The notes under the pieces were generated by a model that saw only the letters and a program-made list of their open reading frames with translations, made no database searches and had not been told where the DNA came from. From contig NZ_JABEKT010000001.1 of NCBI RefSeq assembly GCF_013283195.1, forward strand, positions 1,708,509 through 1,772,508: a DNA stretch of 64,000 nucleotides. Reading direction: 5' to 3'. Below are positions 42,642 to 52,593 of this stretch, piece by piece. The position numbers and the translations under genes were made by a program. Origin of the DNA: Ensifer adhaerens. Lineage in GTDB: Bacteria > Pseudomonadota > Alphaproteobacteria > Rhizobiales > Rhizobiaceae. Each line of letters opens with the position of its first letter. Position 1 is the first letter of the stretch.

Positions 42642-43105
42642 CCCATCAAGTCCGAATCGACGGCTGTTTCAAGGCGCACGCCAGTCTTTGCGTTTGTCAC
42701 GGCGTCGGCCACCAGTTTTTCCACGCATTCGCGAACGCTGTCAGGGATGGGAAGCGCGAAGATCTCGTCCGGCGTGAACCAGCCAAGCCCGGCCGCGTCG
42801 TCGCTTGCGATCGCGACCGCGGTTGCGTCCGCCTGCGCTCTGAAGACGGAGAGGAAGAAATGGCGTCCCTCCGATTCCTTGCCCGGCAGGTCGTAAGTTT
42901 CGAACAGGGCGGGATTGCAGGCACGAATGCCGGTCTCTTCCAGCAATTCGCGCAAGGCCGTCTCTTCCGGCGTTTCACCCGGCTCGGCGCGGCCGCCCGG
43001 AAACGCGTACATGTCAGCCGAAGGCGGATTGGCACGTCGCACCAAGAGGTAACGGCCATCGCGTTCGAGAATGACGGAGGAGGCGAGTTCGGGTGACTTC
43101 GGCAT
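42638..43105 (-). CDS. Nudix hydrolase
   Basis: A 155-residue Nudix pyrophosphohydrolase. The Nudix box is complete: GGRAEPGETPEE followed by ALRELLEETGI (about residues 37-59), giving the glutamates that bind magnesium. Upstream VILERDGRYLLVRRANPPSADMYAFPGG matches ADP-ribose or 8-oxo-dGTP type members; the exact nucleotide is unknown. It is divergent from the SRAP gene with 61 bases between start codons. Its end overlaps the exported TIGR02301-like gene. The ATG at 43105 has no clear ribosome binding site. Confidence 0.9.
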   Translation of the reverse strand: MPKSPELASSVILERDGRYLLVRRANPPSADMYAFPGGRAEPGETPEETALRELLEETGIRACNPALFETYDLPGKESEGRHFFLSVFRAQADATAVAIASDDAAGLGWFTPDEIFALPIPDSVRECVEKLVADAVTNAKTGVRLETAVDSDLMG

Positions 43106-43166
43106 GATGGAATCAATTTCGATCGGTATCGTTGACCCATCCTACGTGAAGTGCCACATCCATGTC

Positions 43167-43946
43167 ATGTGCGGACGTTTTGCGCTGACGGCGACGCCGG
43201 AAGAATTGATCGAACTGTTCGGCCTGCTGGAAAGCGATGACTTTCCGGCGCGCTTCAATATTGCGCCCACGCAGCCGATCATCGTCGTCGTGGCAGCTGA
43301 TGGCGGCGGGCCCGGCAGCAACCTGCCTGAGCGCAGAGCGCTTCTGGTTCGCTGGGGCTTTACGCCCGGCTGGGTCAAGGACCCCAGGGATTTTCCACTT
43401 CTGATCAATGCCCGCGCCGAGACGGCGATCGAGAAGGCGTCTTTTCGCGCGGCGATGCGCCACCGTCGCGTGCTCGTCCCGGCGTCCGGCTTCTACGAAT
43501 GGCATCGTCCCGCCAAGGGCAGCGGTGAGGCATCACAGGCCTACTGGATCCGCCCGCGCAAGGGCGGTATCGTTGCCTTTGCCGGCCTGATGGAGACGTG
43601 GTCTTCCCCAGACGGTTCCGAGGTCGACACCGGCGCAGTGCTGACGACGAGCGCCAATCCGGCAATCGCACCCATTCACGACCGCATGCCTGTGGTCATT
43701 CAGCCGGAAGATTTTGCACGCTGGCTGGACTGCAAGACCCAGGAACCGCGCGACGTCCTCGATCTGATGGTGCCGGCACCGGAAGATTATTTCGAGGCGA
43801 TCCCCGTTTCCGACAAGGTCAACAAGGTGGCGAATGCCGGGCCGGATATTCAGGAAGCGGTCGTCCCGCAGGTGGTGCCGAAGGTGCCGGCAAAGAACGA
43901 CAAGAACGGGGACAAGCCCGACGACGGGCAAATGTCCCTGTTCTGA
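43167..43946 (+). CDS. SRAP domain protein (YedK/HMCES family)
   Basis: A 259-residue protein that protects abasic sites in single-stranded DNA by forming a covalent crosslink through its N-terminal cysteine. The essential parts are all present: Met-Cys2-Gly-Arg at the start, NARAE (Asn81, Glu85), GFYEW (Glu111) and IHDRMPV (His171). The start must be at 43167 so that Cys2 becomes N-terminal after methionine removal; longer frames would destroy activity. A proline- and lysine-rich tail of about 35 residues (PQVVPKVPAKNDKNGDKPDD) ends in QMSLF. No SOS operator was found in the 61-base spacer. Confidence 0.95.
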   Translation: MCGRFALTATPEELIELFGLLESDDFPARFNIAPTQPIIVVVAADGGGPGSNLPERRALLVRWGFTPGWVKDPRDFPLLINARAETAIEKASFRAAMRHRRVLVPASGFYEWHRPAKGSGEASQAYWIRPRKGGIVAFAGLMETWSSPDGSEVDTGAVLTTSANPAIAPIHDRMPVVIQPEDFARWLDCKTQEPRDVLDLMVPAPEDYFEAIPVSDKVNKVANAGPDIQEAVVPQVVPKVPAKNDKNGDKPDDGQMSLF

Positions 43947-43959
43947 TGCCGGTCAGTCC

Positions 43960-44112
43960 TCAGGCGGGCTGCTTCTTCAGCTTGGCCGCGGGTTTTGCCT
44001 TTATCTGCAGTGCAGCGGCAAGCACGGCTTTCAGGCCGAGCGGGCGATACTGTTGAACGAGATCTGCGGATGTCTTGGCGATATCGGTGGTCTTGGCGGC
44101 CTTCACGTGCAT
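43960..44112 (-). CDS. Possible small basic protein, 50 residues
   Basis: The reading frame starts MHVKAAKTTDIAKTSADLVQQYRPLG and ends KPAAKLKKQPA, giving a basic 50-residue protein with two helices. AAGGAG stands three bases before the ATG at 44112, a slightly short spacing. Codon use is consistent with a gene. It would be convergent with the SRAP gene, leaving 13 bases between the two stop codons. A longer version from 44148 lacks a ribosome binding site. I cannot assign a family. Confidence 0.55.
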   Translation of the reverse strand: MHVKAAKTTDIAKTSADLVQQYRPLGLKAVLAAALQIKAKPAAKLKKQPA

Positions 44113-44525
44113 GCACTCCTTGATGCTTTCCCTGGACCGGAAACTCATCGTTGTCGCTTGTGTAAACCACAACGATGCTCCTCCTCGGCTTCTCCGGAGA
44201 CAGGAATCATGGCGCAGGGCCAAACTGCGCCGCGAATCTCCTTCCCGCGTGGCGATCCCAGATAAGCCAAATCATGACAAATCCATGACCATGCCAGCGT
44301 CTTGATAGTCGGCTGTGCTTCGCAGGCCGCTGACCACTTGACCGACGCCATGCGAAGCGCGATAAGTGAGCCCATGAAAACGGTTACCTGCATTATCTGC
44401 CGGAAGATTATTCGCTAGCGCTCCGCTGGCCTGGCCGTTTTCGTCTCCCGAAATCCAAGATGACAAACGCGCGGGCCTCCCGGGCGCCGTATTTCTGACG
44501 GTTGCATGCGTATTGGAGATTTGGA
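44113..44525. other. 413-bp intergenic region before cysS
   Basis: Several short open frames overlap here but none has both a ribosome binding site and normal codon use. The stretch should hold promoters for cysS and for the small minus-strand gene. I see no clear terminator, operator or RNA. Confidence 0.4.
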
Positions 44526-45917
<1,392 letters not shown>

Positions 45918-46028
45918 AATACGTCCGCCATTCCTTGCCCTCGTCAGTGACCACTGGGTGTTAGGGCAGGGAACGGCGATCGCGGCATGGCGGTGTGAAG
46001 CAACGGCGATGAGGGAGGAGTTCGTGCA

Positions 46029-46424
46029 ATGATCGATCATACTGGCATTTCGGTCGCGGATTTCGACCGGGCGAAATCGTTCTACGACAGCGCATTCGCA
46101 CCTCTGGGAGCATCGCTCCTGATGATGGTGCCGCCGGAGCATACTGGCGGCGTCAAGGTCGGCGGCTATGGCCGCGAACGCCCGGTCTTCTGGCTGCATG
46201 AGGCCGCTGCCGGCCCTGGCCGGCACTATGCCTTCACGGCGCGCAGCCGTAGCGAAGTCGATGCCTTTTATGAGGCGGCTCTTGCCGCCGGCGGCCGCGA
46301 CAACGGCAAGCCGGGCCTGCGCCCGCATTACCACCCGGATTATTATGGCGCCTTCGTCTTCGATCCCGACGGCAACAATATCGAGGCGGTCTGCCATGCC
46401 CCGCCTGAGGAGACCTCGCGATGA
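46029..46424 (+). CDS. VOC-family (glyoxalase-like) protein
   Basis: A 131-residue protein with the glyoxalase/bleomycin-resistance fold: MIDHTGISVADFDRAKSFYDSAFAPLG at the start, with His4 a likely metal ligand, HYAFTARSRSEVDAFYEAALAAGG in the middle, and YYGAFVFDPDGNNIEAVCH with a conserved Glu at the end. The strong GAGGGAGGAG precedes the ATG. It is the first gene of a five-gene coupled operon: its stop overlaps the start of the first GFA gene (ATGA). A role in glutathione- or thiol-linked detoxification fits the neighbours but is inference. Confidence 0.88.
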   Translation: MIDHTGISVADFDRAKSFYDSAFAPLGASLLMMVPPEHTGGVKVGGYGRERPVFWLHEAAAGPGRHYAFTARSRSEVDAFYEAALAAGGRDNGKPGLRPHYHPDYYGAFVFDPDGNNIEAVCHAPPEETSR

Positions 46425-46912
46425 GCCTCGACAACAGGCCGCATTACACCGGCGGCTGCCAGTGCGGTGCCGTGCGCTTCCGTGTCGAGGGCGTTCTTGG
46501 CGACGCGTCCGTCTGCCATTGCCGCATGTGCCAGAAGGCGAGCGGAAACTTCTACCTGCCGCTGGTGTCGGTGCGCGGCGCAACCGTCACCTGGACACGC
46601 GGCGAACGCAAACGCTTCCAGTCGTCCAATTTTGGTTGGCGCGGGTTCTGTGGCGATTGTGGCACGCCGCTGACCTACGAGGCGCCCGACGGCATGGCGC
46701 TGGCGATCGCCGCCTTCGACGAGCCGCAGGGCATCGTGCCGACGATCCAGTGGGGCATCGAGGCCAAGCTGCCCTATGTCGACAAGGTTCCCGAGCTTCC
46801 GGGAGAAGAGACGATGGCCGATGCCGAGGCGGTGTCATTCCTTGCCGATCTCGTTTCCTACCAGCATCCCGATCATGACACTGAAACCTGGCCCCCGGAG
46901 GACAAGAAATGA
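46421..46912 (+). CDS. GFA-family (CENP-V type) zinc protein, copy 1
   Basis: A 163-residue protein of the glutathione-dependent formaldehyde-activating enzyme (GFA) family. The zinc ligands are complete: GGCQCGAVRFRVEG, VCHCRMCQKASG and GFCGDCGTPL. The C-terminal block contains QHPDHDTETW, which recurs in the next two genes. Family members bind zinc and some have been linked to glutathione or formaldehyde, but the activity of most is unproven. The start overlaps the VOC stop and the end overlaps copy 2, both by ATGA. Copies 1-3 are divergent paralogues and not recent duplicates. Confidence 0.92.
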   Translation: MSLDNRPHYTGGCQCGAVRFRVEGVLGDASVCHCRMCQKASGNFYLPLVSVRGATVTWTRGERKRFQSSNFGWRGFCGDCGTPLTYEAPDGMALAIAAFDEPQGIVPTIQWGIEAKLPYVDKVPELPGEETMADAEAVSFLADLVSYQHPDHDTETWPPEDKK

Positions 46913-47381
46913 CGGAGACTGTTCGAACAGGCGGGTGCCAATGCGGTGCTGTGCGCTTCCGCATCCGCGGTCAGCTCGGCCGTCCGTCGATCTGCCATTG
47001 CCGCATGTGCCAGAAGCAGTTCGGCTCTTTCTTTTCCGCGCTGGTGACGGCGCCGAAGGACGGCGTCGAATGGACCCGAGACGCCCCGAGCTATTTCCAG
47101 TCCTCGGTCAATATCGATCGCGGCTTCTGCGCGAAGTGCGGCACGCCGATGATCTATCGCCATCCCGGCGGCCTGGAGATTGCCATCGGCACCTTCGACG
47201 ATCGCAGTGATCTGGCGCCGCAAATCCAGGTCAACTACGCTTCGCGGCTTCCCTGGGTCGAGACTATATTCGACCAGCCGGCGCTGACGGATCCGGATTT
47301 CTATAGCCGGCAGGAGAGCATAATCTCCTTCCAGCATCCCGATCACGAGACTGAGCAGTGGCACGAGCCTGGAGTGTTCAA

Positions 47382-47385
<4 letters not shown>
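46909..47385 (+). CDS. GFA-family (CENP-V type) zinc protein, copy 2
   Basis: A 158-residue paralogue of the adjacent proteins. Zinc motifs are GGCQCGAVRFRIRG, ICHCRMCQKQFG and GFCAKCGTPM, all intact, and the terminal block is QHPDHETEQWH. It differs from copy 1 in the middle (SFFSALVTAPKDGVEWTRDAP), where the substrate pocket lies. Its start overlaps the end of copy 1 by four bases and its stop overlaps copy 3 in the same way, so all three are made from one message at linked rates. A complex of unlike subunits is possible. Confidence 0.92.
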
Positions 47386-48844
<1,459 letters not shown>

Positions 48845-48870
48845 CGACTGAGCATTATTGGAAACGAGCC

Positions 48871-50487
48871 ATGACCAGGGAACGCATCTATCTCTTCGAC
48901 ACGACGCTACGGGACGGGCAACAGACGCCCGGCATCGACTTTTCCGTCGAGGACAAGATCGCGATTAGCGCATTGCTCGACGATTTCGGCATGGACTATG
49001 TCGAAGGCGGTTATCCCGGAGCGAACCCAACCGACACCGAGTTCTTCAAGCGCCGTCGCACGAAGAAGGCGTCCTTCGTCGCCTTCGGCATGACCAAGCG
49101 CGCCGGCGTTTCCGCCTCGAACGATCCGGGCCTTGCCGCCCTGCTCGAAGCAAAGAGCGATGCGATCTGTCTCGTGGCCAAGAGCTGGGATTATCACGTG
49201 GCCGTGGCGCTCGGCTGTACCAACGAGGAAAATCTCGACAACATCAGCCTGTCGGTCGCAGCCGTCGTCGGGGCCGGCCGCGAGGCGATGGTCGACTGCG
49301 AGCATTTCTTCGACGGCTACAAGGCGAACCCCGCCTATGCACTCGCCTGCGCCAAGGCAGCGTTCGAAGCCGGTGCGCGCTGGATCGTGCTGTGCGATAC
49401 CAATGGCGGCACGCAGCCGCATGAAGTGCGCGAGATCGTCTCGGCTGTCATCGCGGCTGGCGTGCCTGGCGCCAATCTCGGCATCCACGCCCATAACGAC
49501 ACAGGCCAGGCGATTGCCAATTCGCTTGCAGCCGTCGAGGCCGGCGTCCGCCAGATCCAGGGGACGCTGAACGGCATTGGCGAGCGCTGCGGCAACGCCA
49601 ATCTGGTGACGCTGATCCCGACCTTGGCGCTGAAGGAAATCTATTCGAGCCGGTTCGAAACGGCGATCGATGCCGACCGTCTGTTGGAGCTGACCAAGCT
49701 CTCGCATGCCTTCGATGAGCTGTTGAACCGTTCGCCCGACATGCAGGCGCCTTATGTTGGTGCCTCGGCGTTCGCCACCAAGGCCGGCATTCATGCCTCG
49801 GCGCTCCTGAAGGATCCGCGCACCTATGAGCATATTGCTCCCGAAAGCGTCGGCAATCTGCGCAAGGTCATGGTGTCGGACCAGGGCGGCAAGGCGAACT
49901 TCATCAACGCCTTGAAGCGCCGCGGCATCGTTGTGAGCAAGGACGATCCCAAGCTCGACAAGCTGATCGCGATCGTCAAGGAACGCGAGGCGACCGGCTA
50001 TGCCTATGAAGGTGCCGACGCGAGCTTCGCACTGCTGGCAAGCCGCATCCTTGGAACAGTGCCGGATTTCTTCCACGTCGAAAGTTTCCGGGTGATGGTC
50101 GAGCGCCGCTTCGACGCGAACGGTCACCTGAAGACCGTATCGGAAGCGGTGGTTCGGGTCATTGTCGATGGCGAGACCATGATGTCGGTTGCCGAGGGCC
50201 ACGGCCCGGTCAACGCGCTCGATCTGGCGCTGCGCAAGGATCTCGGCAAGTACCAGTCCGAAATCGAGGACCTGGAGCTTGCGGACTACAAGGTTCGTAT
50301 CCTCAACGGCGGGACCGAGGCGATCACCCGCGTTCTGATCGAATCGACCGATGGCACGGGCGCGCGCTGGTGGACGGTGGGGGTCTCCGACAACATCATC
50401 GACGCCTCGTTCCAGGCGCTAATGGACAGTATCATCTTCAAGCTCCTGAAGAACCGTGATCATGTCGGGCTGATCGCCGCCGAATAA
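48871..50487 (+). CDS. cimA: (R)-citramalate synthase
   Basis: A 538-residue enzyme of the HMGL-like family that condenses pyruvate with acetyl-CoA to citramalate, the threonine-independent route into isoleucine. It begins RIYLFDTTLRDGQQTPGIDFS, has the metal site IHAHNDTGQAIANS, LNGIGERCGNANL, and a C-terminal LeuA-type regulatory domain (KVRILNGGTEAITRVLIEST). Length and the SWDYHVAVALGCTNEENL block fit CimA rather than 2-isopropylmalate synthase. The ATG at 48871 has only a weak ribosome binding site and may rely on read-through from pip, 26 bases upstream. Confidence 0.93.
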   Translation: MTRERIYLFDTTLRDGQQTPGIDFSVEDKIAISALLDDFGMDYVEGGYPGANPTDTEFFKRRRTKKASFVAFGMTKRAGVSASNDPGLAALLEAKSDAICLVAKSWDYHVAVALGCTNEENLDNISLSVAAVVGAGREAMVDCEHFFDGYKANPAYALACAKAAFEAGARWIVLCDTNGGTQPHEVREIVSAVIAAGVPGANLGIHAHNDTGQAIANSLAAVEAGVRQIQGTLNGIGERCGNANLVTLIPTLALKEIYSSRFETAIDADRLLELTKLSHAFDELLNRSPDMQAPYVGASAFATKAGIHASALLKDPRTYEHIAPESVGNLRKVMVSDQGGKANFINALKRRGIVVSKDDPKLDKLIAIVKEREATGYAYEGADASFALLASRILGTVPDFFHVESFRVMVERRFDANGHLKTVSEAVVRVIVDGETMMSVAEGHGPVNALDLALRKDLGKYQSEIEDLELADYKVRILNGGTEAITRVLIESTDGTGARWWTVGVSDNIIDASFQALMDSIIFKLLKNRDHVGLIAAE

Positions 50488-50717
50488 CGCGTCGTTCCGA
50501 GCGAAAAGGGCAAGGGGCGTTCATGGCGGCCCGCTCCTGCCCAAAGTATGAGCAAAATTCACCATCCGTTCACGGAAATGAATTGGTGCATTGAGGGGCA
50601 TTGGAGTACGACGCCCTACGGAAGGGTTCGTTAGTCGCTGAGGCTACGCCTTCGATTGCGACCGGAGCGGGCGTCAACGCCACGATAGCCTCCGGCGAAT
50701 ACACCAGGAAAAACACC

Positions 50718-51656
50718 ATGGCCGAGCCGAACGCGAAAGTACCCGCAGAAAACACCGATTCCGCTCAAGGCTTCGCCTTTGCGCTGACGGCCTATCTGCT
50801 CTGGGGATTCCTGCCTTTCTTCATGAAGGCGATCGCCCATATCCCGGCGCCGGAAGTGGTGGCGCACCGTATCGTCTGGTCGGTTCCGCTCGCAGGTCTC
50901 GTGCTCGTCTGGCTCGGGCGCACGGAAGACGTCAAGGTCGCGCTTCGCTCACCGAGGATGCTGCGCATGGCGGCTCTGACGGCCGTACTCATCACCATCA
51001 ACTGGGGCATTTATGTCTGGGCGATCGGTGCGGGTCGGGCGATCGAGACCGCGCTCGGCTACTACATCAATCCGCTGTTTTCGATTTTCCTCGGTGCACT
51101 GCTTCTGAAGGAAAAGCCGAGCCCGGCACAGATGGTCGCGATCGCACTGGCGGCAGCCGCCGTTGCCGTGCTTGCCTTCGATGCCGGCGGTCTACCCTGG
51201 GTGTCGATCGGGCTCTGCCTCTCCTGGGGCTTCTACGCCTTCTTCCGCAAGACGTTGCCGATCGGGCCGAACCAGGGCTTCTTCCTCGAAGTTCTGCTGC
51301 TCAGCATTCCGGCGATCGGCTACATCATCTGGCTCGAAACGACCGGCCAGGGGCATTTCGGCGATACCGGTATGACGGACGTGCTGTGGCTGTTGTCCTG
51401 CGGCATCGTCACCGCCATTCCGCTGATGATCTATGCCAACGGCGCCAAGCTGCTGCGGCTGTCGACCATCGGCATCATGCAATACATTGCGCCGACGATG
51501 ATCTTCCTGATCGCCGTCTTCGTCTTCCACGAGCCCTTTGGAACAGCAAAGCTGATCGCCTTCGCGCTGATCTGGGCGGCCCTCGTCATCTATTCCGGCG
51601 CCATGCTGGCACAAAGCCGCGCCCGTCGGGCCGAACAGGTCAGCCCGGCTGAATAG
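50718..51656 (+). CDS. rarD: EamA-family transporter RarD
   Basis: A 312-residue inner-membrane protein of the drug/metabolite transporter superfamily, with ten predicted helices in two EamA halves. The RarD signature is present: GFAFALTAYLLWGFLPFFMKAI, EVVAHRIVWSVP, NWGIYVWAIGAGRAIETALGYYINPL and SWGFYAFFRKTLPIGPNQGFF. RarD homologues are annotated as chloramphenicol-sensitive protein or permease, without firm substrate. AGGAAAAACACC stands before the ATG at 50718. It ends in a bidirectional terminator shared with the LOG gene. About 230 bases before it hold no other gene. Confidence 0.92.
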   Translation: MAEPNAKVPAENTDSAQGFAFALTAYLLWGFLPFFMKAIAHIPAPEVVAHRIVWSVPLAGLVLVWLGRTEDVKVALRSPRMLRMAALTAVLITINWGIYVWAIGAGRAIETALGYYINPLFSIFLGALLLKEKPSPAQMVAIALAAAAVAVLAFDAGGLPWVSIGLCLSWGFYAFFRKTLPIGPNQGFFLEVLLLSIPAIGYIIWLETTGQGHFGDTGMTDVLWLLSCGIVTAIPLMIYANGAKLLRLSTIGIMQYIAPTMIFLIAVFVFHEPFGTAKLIAFALIWAALVIYSGAMLAQSRARRAEQVSPAE

Positions 51657-51674
51657 GCGATTGCGGCAAGCATA

Positions 51675-51705
51675 AAAAAGGCGCGCCCAGCAGGCGCGCC
51701 TTTTT
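51675..51705. terminator. Bidirectional terminator between rarD and the LOG gene
   Basis: AAAAAGGCGCGCC (51675-51687), loop CAGCA, then GGCGCGCCTTTTT (51693-51705) forms a 13-bp stem with A- and T-runs at the two sides. It serves the convergent genes on both strands. Confidence 0.9.
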
Positions 51706-51729
51706 GGTTTTAGGGGAGATAGTCGGGGC

Positions 51730-52350
51730 CTAGAGGCGAGAGATTATCTCGGCTTCGCCTTCGCGACCGTTTGCACCGCCAGCCGCCGCGAGAATTGCCG
51801 GCACGATGTCCTCGGCCCGCTCGACGACGAGCGGCTGGACGAGGTGGGCGGTGTGCACGAAGCCTTCGTCGCGCATATGCTGCAAGAGGTCCAGCATCGG
51901 CTTCCAGAAGTCGTTCATATTGCCGAAGACCATCGGCTTGCGGTGACGCCCGAGCTGCGCCCAGGTCATGATCTCGACAATCTCTTCAAGCGTGCCGATA
52001 CCGCCCGGCAGTGCCACGAACGCGTCGGCCCGCTCGAACATGGTGTGCTTGCGCTCGTGCATGTCGGCCGTGACGATCAGCTCGTTGAGCTGGCCGAGCG
52101 AATGGCGTGTCGCTTCCTTGTCCATCAGGAACTCGGGGATGATGCCGGTGACCTCGCCGCCATTGGAAAGCACGCCGCTTGCGACCGCTCCCATGATGCC
52201 CCGGGTGCCGCCGCCATAGACCAGCCTGAGGCCATGGTCGGCGATCGAGCGGCCGAGCGCGCGGCCGGCTTCCATGTAAATCGGGTCGCGTCCGGGCTGT
52301 GAGCCGCAGTAGACGCAGATGGATCGAATCGTGCCTGTTTCAGTGTTCAT
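51730..52350 (-). CDS. LOG-family protein (TIGR00730)
   Basis: A 206-residue Rossmann-fold protein of the LOG family, once annotated as lysine decarboxylase. Members cleave cytokinin riboside 5'-monophosphate to the free base, or hydrolyse other nucleotides. The motifs are YGGGTRGIMGAVASG and the active-site loop PGGIGTLEEIVEIMTWAQLG. Start choice is uncertain: ATG 52350 (MNTETGTIRS) matches the family better, but an ATG at 52365 adds five residues and neither has a ribosome binding site. In a plant-associated bacterium it might produce cytokinin, but that is speculative. Confidence 0.88.
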   Translation of the reverse strand: MNTETGTIRSICVYCGSQPGRDPIYMEAGRALGRSIADHGLRLVYGGGTRGIMGAVASGVLSNGGEVTGIIPEFLMDKEATRHSLGQLNELIVTADMHERKHTMFERADAFVALPGGIGTLEEIVEIMTWAQLGRHRKPMVFGNMNDFWKPMLDLLQHMRDEGFVHTAHLVQPLVVERAEDIVPAILAAAGGANGREGEAEIISRL

Positions 52351-52512
52351 CCGGTCAAAAAACATTGCAGCGCAGCAAGGGTCAAGAAAAATGAGGGGAA
52401 AGCTTAGTTCACGGCACTTGCGGAAGGGGCGGCTTCTTGTCTGCTACACTAGGAATCGCTAGCAATTTCAGGGATCGATTGAAGAAATTGGGCGGGTAGC
52501 TCGCAGTTGCGC

Positions 52513-52518
52513 TATAAT
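52513..52518 (+). promoter_or_regulatory. Candidate -10 box before the LysM protein gene
   Basis: TATAAT at 52513-52518 is a perfect -10 sequence 76 bases before the start codon. No good -35 box stands at the right distance. The leader from here also holds a hairpin with arms GCGGAGC (52561-52567) and GCTCCGC (52571-52577), just before the ribosome binding site. Confidence 0.4.
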
Positions 52519-52593
52519 GATTGCGCAAGCCCCGCGCCTTAGGCCGATGAGAGGGCATGCGCGGAGCTTAGCTCCGCTCCTGTGGAGAGTGGC

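Noticed and set aside
48907-50202. 431-codon frame antisense to cimA
   Set aside because: CimA motifs (DTTLRDGQQ, HAHND) prove the plus strand. The opposite frame is an artefact of codon bias.
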